Numbered from the stretch's first letter, positions 18,266 through 26,856 are shown. The stretch is 64,000 nt of DNA from Pseudomonas piscis (GCF_009380155.1 NZ_WHUV01000004.1:124001-188000), one strand, 5' to 3'. Made by a program: numbers and translations. The notes: generated by a model not told the origin, from the sequence alone.

Positions 18266-19261
18266 TCAGCTGAAGGCCCCGGCATAAGCGAACAGCGCCG
18301 GGGCTCCGCCGGTGTGCAGGAACAGGATCGGGCCCTCGTCGAATCGCTGGCGACCGATGCCGTCCAGCAACCCGGCCATGGCCTTGCCGGTGTAGACCGG
18401 GTCCAGCAGCAAGCCCTCCTGGCTGGCCAGGAGCTTGACTGCGGCCAGGGTGCCGGCATTGGGCTCGCCATAGCGCGGGGCGAAATACTCGTCCCACAGC
18501 TGCACGTTGAAACTTTGCGGCAACGGCACGCCCAACAGTTCGGCGGTGCGCTCGGCCAGCCCCTGGACCTTGGGTCGCTGGTCTTCCTCGGTGCGCGAGA
18601 CGGTAACGCCGATCACCGGCAGTTGCGGCAAGGCTTCGCTCAGGCCCAGGGCCAGGCCGCTGTGGGTGCCGGCGCTGCCGGAGGCCAGGACTACGGCGGC
18701 GAAGCGCAGGCCGCTGTCCTCGATCTGTTGCGCCAGCTCCAGGCCGGCGCGCACGTAGCCCAGGGCGCCCAGGGCATTGGAACCGCCGATGGGCACCAGG
18801 TAGGGCTTCTTGCCATTGCTGCGCAGGCGCGCGGCCAGGGCCTGGAGCTGCTCGTCGGCCTGGTCGAGGTTGTCCACCAGCTCGACCTTGGCATCGAACA
18901 GTTCCAGCAGCAGGCGGTTGCCGTTGCCCAGGTAGTTGGCATCGTCGGTGCCGATGGGGTTTTCCAGCAGGGCGACGCAACCCAGGCCCAGTTGGGCGGC
19001 CAGGGCCGCGGTCTGGCGTACGTGGTTGGACTGGATGGCCCCGGCGGTGACCAGGGTGTCGGCACCCTGGGCCAGGGCATCGGCCGCCAGGTATTCGAGC
19101 TTGCGCAGCTTGTTGCCGCCCATAGCCAAGGGCGTGGTGTCGTCACGCTTGATGTAGATGTCGCGGCCGGTCCAGGCCGACAGGCGTTGGAGCTTTTCCA
19201 GGGCGGTGGCGTGGCCGAGCAGGTCGAGGCGGTCGAAACGGGCGAGCTGTTGTTTGATCAT
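18266..19261 (-). CDS. dcyD: D-cysteine desulfhydrase
   Basis: A 331-residue PLP enzyme of the ACC deaminase/D-cysteine desulfhydrase family, close to the length of E. coli DcyD (328). It would convert D-cysteine to pyruvate, ammonia and sulfide. The PLP lysine lies in MGGNKLRKLEYL near residue 50, with GAIQSNHVRQTAALAA after it and the phosphate-binding ASGSAGTHSGL further on. The start at 19261 is preferred over the 407-residue frame. In enterobacteria dcyD is likewise linked to the cystine transporter, supporting both calls. Distinguishing it from ACC deaminase needs active-site comparison. Confidence 0.87.
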   Translation of the reverse strand: MIKQQLARFDRLDLLGHATALEKLQRLSAWTGRDIYIKRDDTTPLAMGGNKLRKLEYLAADALAQGADTLVTAGAIQSNHVRQTAALAAQLGLGCVALLENPIGTDDANYLGNGNRLLLELFDAKVELVDNLDQADEQLQALAARLRSNGKKPYLVPIGGSNALGALGYVRAGLELAQQIEDSGLRFAAVVLASGSAGTHSGLALGLSEALPQLPVIGVTVSRTEEDQRPKVQGLAERTAELLGVPLPQSFNVQLWDEYFAPRYGEPNAGTLAAVKLLASQEGLLLDPVYTGKAMAGLLDGIGRQRFDEGPILFLHTGGAPALFAYAGAFS

Positions 19262-19329
19262 GAGTCCGCACGGAACAAGGAAGGTGCAACGACTATAGGC
19301 AGCGATATTTGGCCGGGCAACCGCCGATC

Positions 19330-19352
19330 GCTTATGCCAAAAAATGCTTATG
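19330..19352. promoter_or_regulatory. direct repeat GCTTATG in the dcyD-epsC divergent region
   Basis: GCTTATG occurs at 19330-19336 and 19346-19352, 16 nt apart, within the 190-bp region between the divergent dcyD and epsC genes. Such spacing could serve a LysR-type factor such as CysB, but this is a guess from layout. Confidence 0.3.
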
Positions 19353-19451
19353 TGCACACAATTAGTTCTTAGGGGTGGTCGTGACCGGGCGTAAAGTGAT
19401 CGCCGTTTGCGCGGCCTGACAGTCCGGCCGCCCGAGTCTAGGAGTCTTATC

Positions 19452-20378
19452 GTGAGCGAGCGTTCCAGCCATTGGCAATTGCAGACCATCGTCGGTCAAC
19501 TGCGCGATGCCCGTGATCAGTGGCGTAGCCGCAACGGTCGGGTCAGCGGCGAGCAGGGTGGCCGCGAGCTGCCGTCGCGGGCGGCCATGGCGGAGATCCT
19601 CGAGGCCCTGTGCGGTGCGCTGTTCCCCATGCGCCTGGGACCGGTGGACCTGCGCGAGGAGAGCGAGGATTTCTACGTCGGCCACACCCTGGACGCGGCG
19701 CTCAACGCCTTGCTGGCCCAGGCGCGCCTGGAACTGCGCTACGTGGCCCGGCAGAACGGTGAAAGCGATATCGACGTCAATGCCCGGGCGATTCGCCTGA
19801 TCCAGGATTTCGCCCTGGCCCTGCCCGGCCTGCGCGTATTGCTGGATACCGATGTGCTGGCCGCTTACCACGGCGATCCGGCGGCCCGCAGCGTCGACGA
19901 AGTGCTGTTGTGCTACCCGGGCATCCTGGCGGTGATCCACCATCGCCTGGCGCACCACTTGTATGGTGCCGGTCTGCCGTTGCTGGCGCGGATCAGCTCG
20001 GAAATCGCCCACTCGGCCACCGGCATCGACATCCACCCCGGGGCGCAGATCGGCAAGAGCTTCTTCATCGACCACGGTACCGGCGTGGTGATCGGCGAGA
20101 CCGCGATCATCGGCGAGCGGGTGCGCATCTACCAGGCAGTGACCCTGGGGGCCAAGCGCTTCCCGGCGGACGAGGACGGCCAGTTGCAGAAGGGCCATCC
20201 GCGCCACCCGATCGTCGAGGACGACGTGGTGATCTACGCCGGTGCGACCATCCTCGGACGCATCACCATCGGCAAGGGCTCGACCATCGGCGGCAACGTC
20301 TGGCTGACCCGCAGCGTGCCGGCGGGCTGCAACCTGACCCAGGCCAACCTGCAGCACGACGACGGCTCGCAGAAGTAA
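19452..20378 (+). CDS. epsC: serine O-acetyltransferase, EpsC type
   Basis: A 308-residue SAT, which makes O-acetylserine from serine and acetyl-CoA, the first step of cysteine synthesis. A GTG start with AGGAG 7 nt upstream is chosen over the longer ATG frame. The C-terminal left-handed beta-helix hexapeptide repeats are plain: HSATGIDIHPGAQIGKSFFI, HGTGVVIGETAIIGERVRI, GATILGRITIGKGSTIGG. It is longer at the N-terminus than CysE, as in the EpsC group. It lies divergent from dcyD. O-acetylserine is also the CysB inducer precursor, so the gene could feed back on the local sulfur regulon. Confidence 0.87.
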   Translation: MSERSSHWQLQTIVGQLRDARDQWRSRNGRVSGEQGGRELPSRAAMAEILEALCGALFPMRLGPVDLREESEDFYVGHTLDAALNALLAQARLELRYVARQNGESDIDVNARAIRLIQDFALALPGLRVLLDTDVLAAYHGDPAARSVDEVLLCYPGILAVIHHRLAHHLYGAGLPLLARISSEIAHSATGIDIHPGAQIGKSFFIDHGTGVVIGETAIIGERVRIYQAVTLGAKRFPADEDGQLQKGHPRHPIVEDDVVIYAGATILGRITIGKGSTIGGNVWLTRSVPAGCNLTQANLQHDDGSQK

Positions 20379-20379
20379 C

Positions 20380-20473
20380 CTGTGGCCGCTGGCGGGCCTG
20401 CGCGGCCCGTTGGCCCTGCCACCCTCAATTTGCGGGCGCTGCGCGCCCGTGCGCAGCCTGCGACAGCGGCTAC
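20380..20473. repeat. inverted pair of TGTAGCCGCTG-type repeats
   Basis: A diverged direct copy (TGTGGCCGCTGGCGGGCCTG from about 20381) is followed by an inverted copy (GCGCAGCCTGCGACAGCGGC from 20451). It lies just past the epsC stop. Confidence 0.65.
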
Positions 20474-20645
20474 ACGAAGCGGCTACGCATGCCCGGCCGG
20501 GCCTTCCGGGGCCGGCCGGGCTTTCTCGCCTCCGATGCGGCCGCAGCGCTGAACGATTGCGCCCGGCATACGTCATACCCTTCCTTGAGCTAGCGTACTG
20601 ACAGTACCGCTGAGCCCTGCAATTGGTCCTGAACCCCTTATCCAT

Positions 20646-20675
20646 GTTTAACTTGAACGCTTGTTCAAGTTAAAC
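20646..20675. promoter_or_regulatory. perfect 13-bp-arm palindrome, probable BetI operator
   Basis: Arms GTTTAACTTGAAC and GTTCAAGTTAAAC are perfect inverted repeats around GCTT. A long palindrome of this kind suits a TetR-family dimer. BetI is the TetR-type, choline-responsive repressor of betT and betIBA in Pseudomonas, so this is the obvious candidate; no betI gene is in the window. Confidence 0.75.
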
Positions 20676-20713
20676 CGGTGGTTCGCTGCCCGCTCACAAC
20701 AGGAGGCTTGCCT

Positions 20714-20770
20714 TTGCTGAGTCCGTACATTTCAGCCATGTTTCACCCCTTCGAGGTGCGCCATTCATGA
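20714..20770 (+). CDS. possible 18-residue leader peptide overlapping betT
   Basis: AGGAGG (20701-20706) lies 7 nt before a TTG that opens a short frame ending in SAMFHPFEVRHS. Its stop TGA overlaps the betT ATG as ATGA. The ribosome site is better than that of betT itself, so translation of betT may depend on the leader. An internal ATG at 20738 is an alternative start. The evidence is layout only. Confidence 0.4.
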   Translation: MLSPYISAMFHPFEVRHS

Positions 20771-22767
20771 GTGCATCATCCACCCCCGCGAACAGCCTGG
20801 TTCGCATGAATCCCCCGGTGTTCTACTTCGCCGCCAGCTTCATCCTGATCTTCGGCGTGGTGGTGATCAGCCTGCCGGAACAGGCCGGTGCCTGGCTGCT
20901 GGCCGCGCAGAACTGGGCGGCCAATACGGTCGGCTGGTACTACATGCTGGCCATGACCCTGTACCTGGTCTTCGTGGTGGTCACCGCCTTGTCCGGCTAC
21001 GGCAAGATCAAGCTCGGTGCCGACCACGACGAGCCCGAGTTCAGCTACCTGTCCTGGGCCGGCATGCTGTTCGCCGCCGGGATCAGCATCACCCTGTTCT
21101 TTTTCTGCGTTTCCGAACCCCTGACCCACATGCTCCAGCCGCCCAAGGGCGAGGCGGGTACGGTGGAGGCGGCGCGCCAGGGCATGCAGTTGCTGTTCCT
21201 GCACTGGGGCCTGCATGGCTGGGGCGTGTTCGCCTTCGTCGGCATGGCCCTGGCGTACTTCGCCTACCGGCATAACCTGCCGCTGGCCCTGCGTTCGGCG
21301 CTGTATCCGCTGATCGGCAAGCGCATCAATGGCCCCATCGGCTATGCGGTGGATGGCTTCGGCATCATCGCCACGGTGTTCGGCCTGGGCGCCGACATGG
21401 GGTTTGGCGTGTTGCACCTGAACTCCGGCCTCGACTACCTGTTCGGCATCGCCCACACCCAGTGGATCCAGGTCTTGTTGATCACCCTGATGATGGGCGC
21501 GGCGATCACCGTGGCGGTATCCGGGGTCGACAAGGGCGTGCGGGTGATGTCCGACATCAACATGCTGCTGGCGGTAGCGCTGCTGCTGTTCGTGCTGTTC
21601 GCCGGCCCGACCCAGCATCTGCTCAATACCCTCATCCAGAACCTGGGTGACTACCTGGGCGCGTTGCCGGCCAAGAGCTTCGATGTCTACGCCTATGACA
21701 AGCCCAGCGACTGGCTGGGTGGCTGGACGGTGTTCTACTGGGCCTGGTGGATTGCCTGGTCGCCGTTCGTGGGGCTGTTCATCGCGCGGATTTCCCGGGG
21801 TCGGACCATCCGTGAATTCGTCTTCGGCGTGCTGCTGATTCCCCTGGGCTTCACCCTGGCGTGGATGTCGATCTTCGGCAACAGCGCCATCGACCAGGTG
21901 CTCAACCACGGCATGAGCGCCCTGGGCATGTCGGCCATCGACAATCCGTCGATGACCCTCTACCTGCTGCTGGAAACCTACCCCTGGAGCAAGACCGTGA
22001 TCACGGTCACGGTGTTCATCAGCTTCGTGTTCTTCGTCACCTCGGCGGACTCCGGCACCGTGGTGCTCTCCACCTTGTCGGCGCGGGGCGGCAGCGCGGA
22101 CGAAGACGGCCCGAAATGGCTGCGGGTGTTCTGGGGGGCGATGACCGCCCTGGTCACCAGCGCGCTGTTGTTCGCCGGCAGCATCGATTCGCTGAAGTCA
22201 GCGGTGGTCCTGACCTCGCTGCCGTTCTCGCTGATCCTGCTGTTGATGATGTGGGGCCTGCACAAGGCGTTCTACATGGAGTCGCAGAAGCGCATCGCCC
22301 AGCTGCATTCCCTGGCGCCGGTATCGGCCTCGCGCCGGGGCCGGGGCGGTTGGCGCCAGCGCTTGAGCCAGGCAGTGCATTTCCCGTCGCGGGACGAGGT
22401 GTATCGCTTCCTCGACCAGACCGTGCGCCCGGCCATCGAGGAGGTGACGGCGGTATTCGTCGAGAAGGGCCTGAACGTGATCACCCAGCCCGATCCGGCC
22501 AACGACAGCGTCAGCCTGGAAATCGGCCACGGCGACCAGCATCCGTTCGTCTACCAGGTGCAGATGCGCGGTTATTTCACCCCATCCTTCGCCCGGGGCG
22601 GCATGGGCCCGAAAGAGCTGCGCAACCGCCGTTACTACCGTGCCGAGGTGCATCTGTCCGAGGGTAGTCAGGACTACGACCTGATGGGCTACAGCAAGGA
22701 GCAGATCATCAACGACATCCTCGACCAGTACGAACGCCACATGCAGTTCCTGCATCTGGTGCGCTGA
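20767..22767 (+). CDS. betT: choline transporter of the BCCT family
   Basis: A 666-residue betaine/choline/carnitine transporter with about 12 TM helices. The family signature FYWAWWIAWSPFVGLFIARI is followed by SRGRTIREF. The long cytoplasmic C-terminal tail (after about residue 510, with the charged FPSRDEVYRFLDQT) is typical of proton-coupled BetT proteins regulated by osmotic strength. It probably imports choline for glycine betaine synthesis or as a carbon/nitrogen source. The 30-bp palindrome upstream fits choline-dependent derepression through BetI. Confidence 0.9.
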   Translation: MSASSTPANSLVRMNPPVFYFAASFILIFGVVVISLPEQAGAWLLAAQNWAANTVGWYYMLAMTLYLVFVVVTALSGYGKIKLGADHDEPEFSYLSWAGMLFAAGISITLFFFCVSEPLTHMLQPPKGEAGTVEAARQGMQLLFLHWGLHGWGVFAFVGMALAYFAYRHNLPLALRSALYPLIGKRINGPIGYAVDGFGIIATVFGLGADMGFGVLHLNSGLDYLFGIAHTQWIQVLLITLMMGAAITVAVSGVDKGVRVMSDINMLLAVALLLFVLFAGPTQHLLNTLIQNLGDYLGALPAKSFDVYAYDKPSDWLGGWTVFYWAWWIAWSPFVGLFIARISRGRTIREFVFGVLLIPLGFTLAWMSIFGNSAIDQVLNHGMSALGMSAIDNPSMTLYLLLETYPWSKTVITVTVFISFVFFVTSADSGTVVLSTLSARGGSADEDGPKWLRVFWGAMTALVTSALLFAGSIDSLKSAVVLTSLPFSLILLLMMWGLHKAFYMESQKRIAQLHSLAPVSASRRGRGGWRQRLSQAVHFPSRDEVYRFLDQTVRPAIEEVTAVFVEKGLNVITQPDPANDSVSLEIGHGDQHPFVYQVQMRGYFTPSFARGGMGPKELRNRRYYRAEVHLSEGSQDYDLMGYSKEQIINDILDQYERHMQFLHLVR

Positions 22768-22781
22768 TCCGGGGTCTTGCG

Positions 22782-22810
22782 GCCGGGGGCGCTGCTGCCC
22801 CTGGCCTGCG
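22782..22810. terminator. hairpin between convergent betT and membrane-protein gene
   Basis: GCCGGGGGC and GCCCCTGGC form an imperfect stem around GCTGCT between the two convergent stop codons. No T-run is seen. Confidence 0.4.
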
Positions 22811-22812
22811 GC

Positions 22813-23076
22813 TCAAGCCCTCGCTCCGCCCATGGCCAGGTACAGCCCCAGGGCTGCCACCGGCAGGGCGAACACCAGGCAGCCGACCAGCAGTTCCGAA
22901 CCCAGGGGCTGCTTGGCGCTGACCACTCCCACCGCACCGTTGAGCACGCTCAACGCCAGCCACAGCCCGCAAAAGACGTAGCCCAGGGTGTGTTGGCCAA
23001 AGCCCAGCCGTTCACCGATATACAGCACCAGGGCCAGCAGGAGCAGGCCGAAGGCAATGACGATGGTGGTGTGCAT
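22813..23076 (-). CDS. small inner-membrane protein of unknown function
   Basis: An 87-residue protein predicted to be almost wholly membrane-embedded, with three to four hydrophobic segments: IVIAFGLLLLALVLYIG, LGYVFCGLWLALSVLNGAVG and LLVGCLVFALPVAALGLYLA. The start at 23076 is preferred because AGGAG lies 9 nt upstream, whereas the ATG at 23085 abuts it. The family is not recognised. It lies downstream of the SDR gene on the same strand, 69 nt away, and could be co-transcribed. Confidence 0.7.
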   Translation of the reverse strand: MHTTIVIAFGLLLLALVLYIGERLGFGQHTLGYVFCGLWLALSVLNGAVGVVSAKQPLGSELLVGCLVFALPVAALGLYLAMGGARA

Positions 23077-23145
23077 GAGGGGCATCTCCTGGCGCCAGCC
23101 GACAGGCCGGAAAGAGTCCGGCGGCCCTGTTATCCAGCATAGGTC

Positions 23146-23886
23146 TCAAACCAGCCCGCCGTTGGCCCGCAGCACCTGGCCGTTGATCCAGCCGGCCGCG
23201 GGACTGGCCAGGAAGGCGACGATGGCGGCGATGTCCTGTGGCTGGCCCAGGCGCTCCAGGGGCGGCAGCTTGGCGAAGTGCTGCACCTGCTCCTCGCTCT
23301 TGTCCTGCAGGAACAACTCGGTGGCCACCGGTCCGGGCGCCACGGCGTTGACCCTGATGTTGCGCCCGCGCAGTTCCTTGGCGAATACCCGGGTCATGGA
23401 TTCCACCGCGGCCTTGCTGGCGATGTACACCGCATAGCCGGGCAGGTCGAGGCCTACGGTGCTGCTGGAGAAGTTGACGATGGACCCGCCCTGGTTGAGG
23501 CGCGTGGCCGCCTCGCGCAGGGCGTTGAAGGTGCCCCGGGTGTTGATGGCGAAGGTGCGCTCGAACAACTCGTCGCTGTGCTCGGCCAGGGCCTGGACCT
23601 TGAGGATGCCGGCGTTGTTGACCAGCACATCGACCTTGCCCAGCTGGGTTTCGGTGGTTTCGAACAGTTGGCGTACCTGGCTGGCGTCGGCCACGTCGGC
23701 CTTGACCGCGATGGCCCGGTGGCCGGTCTGGCGCAACTGCACCACCAGCCGCGAAGCCTCCTGGGCATTGCTGGCGTAGTTGATCGCCACGGCATAGCCG
23801 TCGGCGGCCAGTTGGCGGGCGATGGTGGCGCCGATACCGCGCGAGGCTCCGGTGACGATCGCGACTTTGCTGGGTTGAACGGTCAT
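23146..23886 (-). CDS. SDR family NAD(P)-dependent oxidoreductase
   Basis: A 246-residue classical short-chain dehydrogenase/reductase. It has the cofactor motif TGASRGIG, the NNAG motif (VLVNNAGIL), catalytic Ser in NFSSSTVG and YxxxK in YAVYIASKAAVE, and ends INGQVLRANGGLV. It resembles 3-oxoacyl-ACP reductase/glucose dehydrogenase-like enzymes. It is divergent from a LysR regulator, which is likely its regulator. The substrate is unknown. Confidence 0.87.
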   Translation of the reverse strand: MTVQPSKVAIVTGASRGIGATIARQLAADGYAVAINYASNAQEASRLVVQLRQTGHRAIAVKADVADASQVRQLFETTETQLGKVDVLVNNAGILKVQALAEHSDELFERTFAINTRGTFNALREAATRLNQGGSIVNFSSSTVGLDLPGYAVYIASKAAVESMTRVFAKELRGRNIRVNAVAPGPVATELFLQDKSEEQVQHFAKLPPLERLGQPQDIAAIVAFLASPAAGWINGQVLRANGGLV

Positions 23887-24019
23887 GGCGAGTATTCCTG
23901 GGCAAGTGTGGCGGTGACGGGATGTGGCGCAGGTTCACCGATTTACCCCTGTGGATAAATGCGCCAGAGTTGCCTTGACTGTTCAAGCAACGCCAACAAT
24001 CTCGCCTGCGGAGCTGCCT

Positions 24020-24910
24020 GTGGATCAAGTCAAAGCAATGAAAGTGTTCGTGCGGATCTACGAGCGCAGCAGCTTCACCCTGGCCGCCGAGGACCTGAAC
24101 CTGCCCCGGGCGACCCTGACTCACACCCTCAACCAGTTCGAGGCCTGGCTCGGCACCCGGCTGCTGGAGCGCAGTACCCGGCGAGTGCGGCCGACCCTGG
24201 ACGGCGAGGCCTATTACCCGCGCTGCGTGCAATTGCTGGCGCAGCTGGAAGAGGCCGAGCTGGCGTTCCGGGCGGTGCAGCCCAAGGGCCGGTTGCGGGT
24301 CGACATGCATGGCACCCTGGCAGGGCATTTCGTGATCCCGCGCCTGGGGCAGTTCATGCAGAGTTATCCACAGATCGAGCTGGCCCTCAGCGAGGCCGAT
24401 CACTTCGTCGACCTGATCGCCGAAGGGGTGGATTGCGTGCTGCGGGCCGGCACCCTGGGCGACTCAACGCTGGTCGCCCGGCGGGTGGCGAGCCTGGCCC
24501 AGGTGACATGCGCCAGCCCCGCCTACCTGGCGCGCCATGGCGAGCCAGGGAGCCTGCAGGACCTGCCCCGGCACCGGGCGGTGAACTATGTCTCGCGCAG
24601 TGCCGGCGGGCCGTTGCCCTTCGAGTTCATGGTGGCTGGCGAGCGGCGTGAACTGGCCATCGACGGCGCGCTCTCGGTGTCCGGCGCCCAGGTCTACGGC
24701 GCTGCGGCCCTGGCCGGGCTGGGCATCATCCAATGCCCGCGCTACCACGTGGCCGATTCCCTGGCCCGGGGATTGATGTGCGAGATCCTGGTGGACACCC
24801 CGCCACCGCCGATGCCGGTATCGGTGGTCTACCCCCATAACCGCCAGCTTGCGCCACGGGTGCGGGTGTTCGTCGACTGGCTGGCCCGGGTCTTCGCCGA
24901 AGCCGGCTGA
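24020..24910 (+). CDS. LysR family transcriptional regulator
   Basis: A 296-residue LTTR. The GTG start at 24020 (GGAG 6 nt upstream) gives MDQVKAMKVFVRIYERSSFT, the typical beginning of the family; the longer frame from 23924 is rejected. The winged HTH covers about residues 1-60 (ATLTHTLNQFEAWLGTRLLE) and the effector domain follows from about 85. It lies 133 bp from the divergent SDR gene, the usual layout for an LTTR and its target. Confidence 0.87.
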   Translation: MDQVKAMKVFVRIYERSSFTLAAEDLNLPRATLTHTLNQFEAWLGTRLLERSTRRVRPTLDGEAYYPRCVQLLAQLEEAELAFRAVQPKGRLRVDMHGTLAGHFVIPRLGQFMQSYPQIELALSEADHFVDLIAEGVDCVLRAGTLGDSTLVARRVASLAQVTCASPAYLARHGEPGSLQDLPRHRAVNYVSRSAGGPLPFEFMVAGERRELAIDGALSVSGAQVYGAAALAGLGIIQCPRYHVADSLARGLMCEILVDTPPPPMPVSVVYPHNRQLAPRVRVFVDWLARVFAEAG

Positions 24911-24919
24911 CCCACTCCC

Positions 24920-24983
24920 GCGCTTCCAGGCGCCTGGAGCGCTCCTTTTCACAGGCCAGTCACGGGCTGTTTTTTTCCTGCCG
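24920..24983 (+). terminator. tandem terminator hairpins after the LysR gene
   Basis: First hairpin: GCGCTTCCAGG CG CCTGGAGCGC then CTCCTTTT. Second: ACAGGCC, loop AGTCAC, GGGCTGT followed by seven T. Confidence 0.6.
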
Positions 24984-25072
24984 ACGGTGGCTGCCACGGC
25001 CCGGGCAGGAGTGGTTTTTGCCGTCTATAAACAATGGATGCGACCTGCCTGATACCGATCGGTTAAGGCAAT

Positions 25073-25099
25073 GGCAGGAGCGCGGCTTGCCCGCGATGG
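25073..25099 (+). repeat. single REP element
   Basis: GGCAGGAGCGCGGCTTGCCC followed by GCGATGG, matching the Pseudomonas REP type seen in pairs elsewhere in the window. Confidence 0.6.
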
Positions 25100-25660
25100 A
25101 ACCCAGGGCGCTGTGTTTTCCAGTCAATACGCGCAACCGTTAACGGGCATCGACCGGCTGCTCCTGCAGGAGCTCAACTCGCTTGACTGGCTGGCGTATG
25201 GCTTTCGGCGAATTTTTTGCGCGTTGCAAATAAGTGTCAGCGACTGCGAGCCCTGGGTATTTCTCCAGGACCGGTGTTGGTTGCGGTTTTTGCCTCAGGG
25301 GCCGGTGTGGCCACTTTTGAGCATCGTCCAGGGGATGAAAAGGCAAATTGCCATTAGCTACTAAGGACGATTTCGTATTGTGCTACGTGGTACGTAATAT
25401 ATTTCGTGTCGTGCTTTTCGGCGCGATTCTTCGATCCGTCGATTTCAAGAGTGTGCGATCTGGGTTTCGTGGTACGAAGCGCCAGTCGTTGCGCCTCGCT
25501 CAATGCCCATCACGGGGTTTTAACCCAGTAAATACGGGGCTTCTCGCTGCTGTAGGAAGCCTGGGGCCTGATGCCCTGTGGGCCAGCACTTTTGGGCTGA
25601 AAACCGAGAAAAAGGTTGTTTTTCAGCGATTTTATAGTACGGAAACAAGTATGAATTCGG

Positions 25661-25681
25661 TATGAAATACGGCATTTCATA
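25661..25681. promoter_or_regulatory. palindrome TATGAAAT-ACGGC-ATTTCATA
   Basis: Perfect 8-bp arms around a 5-nt centre, 128 bp before the aldo-keto reductase start. It could be an operator or a transcript hairpin. Confidence 0.4.
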
Positions 25682-25808
25682 TCGTTTTAGTTTTGCGGAA
25701 CTGCCTGGAACCGGGTGGTTCACAACAACAGGGGGAGGCTGGCCGTTGCGCCAGCCGCCATGCCGGAACCGGCCATCCAGAGGTGGCCCCAGTCCAGATG
25801 AGGATTCG

Positions 25809-26846
25809 ATGACTTATTCAGCTGCTGAACATCGCTACGACTCCATGCCCTATCGCCGCGTCGGCCGCAGTGGCCTGGTGCTGCCGGCCCTGTCCCTGGG
25901 GTTGTGGCACAACTTCGGCGACAGCACGCCGATCGATACCCAGCGCGCCTTGCTGCGCACGGCCTTCGACCTGGGCATCAACCATTTCGACCTGGCCAAC
26001 AACTACGGTCCGCCCTATGGCAGCGCTGAGATCAACTTCGGCCGTCTGCTGCGCGAGGATTTCCAGGCCTATCGCGATGAGCTGATCATTTCCAGCAAGG
26101 CCGGTTGGGACATGTGGCCCGGGCCCTACGGCCAGGGCGGCGGCTCGCGCAAGTACGTGCTGGCCAGCCTCGACCAGAGCCTGCAGCGCATGGGCCTGGA
26201 CTATGTGGATATCTTCTACTCCCATCGCTTCGACCCGGACACGCCCCTGGAGGAAACCGCCAGCGCCCTGGCCAGCGCGGTGCAGCAGGGCAAGGCGCTG
26301 TACATCGGTATCTCTTCCTACTCCGGAGCGAAGACCCGGGAGATGGTCGCCTTGCTCAAGGAGTGGAAGGTGCCGCTGCTGATCCACCAACCGGCCTACA
26401 ACATGCTCAATCGCTGGGTGGAAAGGGACCTGCTGGAGACCACCGAGGAGCTCGGCGTGGGAGTGATCGCCTTCACCCCGCTGGCCCAGGGATTGCTCAC
26501 CGACAAGTACCTGGACGGCATTCCCGAGGATGCGCGGGTCAACCGTCCTGGCGGCGGATCATTGCAGGCCTCCCACTTGTCCGAGACCAACATCGCCCAT
26601 GTGCGGGCCCTCAACGATATCGCCAGGAACCGTGGGCAGAGCCTGGCCCAGTTGGCCCTGGCCTGGACCCTGCGCGATTCGCGGGTGACCTCGGCCCTGA
26701 TCGGCGCCAGCCGGCCGGAGCAGATCGTCGAGAACGTCGGGGCCTTGCAGAACCTGGGCTTCAGCGTGGAGGAGCTGGCGGAAATCGATCATTTCGCCCG
26801 GGAAGGGCGGATCAACCTGTGGGAAAAACCCTCCACCGCCGAGTAG
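25809..26846 (+). CDS. aldo/keto reductase, YghZ/Gpr type
   Basis: A 345-residue NADPH-dependent aldo-keto reductase, matching E. coli YghZ (Gpr, L-glyceraldehyde 3-phosphate reductase; 346 residues) in length and features. Visible are DLANNYGPPYGSAEINFGRLL with the catalytic Asp/Tyr, ISSKAGWDMWPGPYGQGGGSRKY with Lys, and DIFYSHRFDPDTPLEET. GATGAGG lies before the ATG. It could detoxify methylglyoxal or related aldehydes; the substrate is not proved. The frame open from 25662 includes the palindrome and is rejected as the start. Confidence 0.85.
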   Translation: MTYSAAEHRYDSMPYRRVGRSGLVLPALSLGLWHNFGDSTPIDTQRALLRTAFDLGINHFDLANNYGPPYGSAEINFGRLLREDFQAYRDELIISSKAGWDMWPGPYGQGGGSRKYVLASLDQSLQRMGLDYVDIFYSHRFDPDTPLEETASALASAVQQGKALYIGISSYSGAKTREMVALLKEWKVPLLIHQPAYNMLNRWVERDLLETTEELGVGVIAFTPLAQGLLTDKYLDGIPEDARVNRPGGGSLQASHLSETNIAHVRALNDIARNRGQSLAQLALAWTLRDSRVTSALIGASRPEQIVENVGALQNLGFSVEELAEIDHFAREGRINLWEKPSTAE

Positions 26847-26856
26847 TGTGTACCGC

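Larger units (their letters stand above)
20379..20766. other. 388-bp intergenic region: repeats, palindrome and leader ORF
   Basis: From left to right it holds a pair of TGTAGCCGCTG-type repeats, a perfect 30-bp palindrome at 20646-20675 and a short leader ORF ending at the betT start. The betT promoter should be near the palindrome. Confidence 0.7.
24911..25808. other. 898-bp non-coding region of lower GC
   Basis: Contains two terminator hairpins just after the LysR gene, a single REP, and then about 550 bp of noticeably lower GC without a convincing gene. Hairpins lie at 25596-25627 and 25661-25681. The short open frames here have no family resemblance or good ribosome sites. Confidence 0.6.

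Noticed and set aside
25071..25364. 97-codon frame starting in a REP element
   Set aside because: Its beginning encodes the REP sequence itself and the rest shows no family features.
25348..25665. 105-codon frame in the gene-free stretch
   Set aside because: No ribosome site, no recognisable motif, and it runs through a hairpin.
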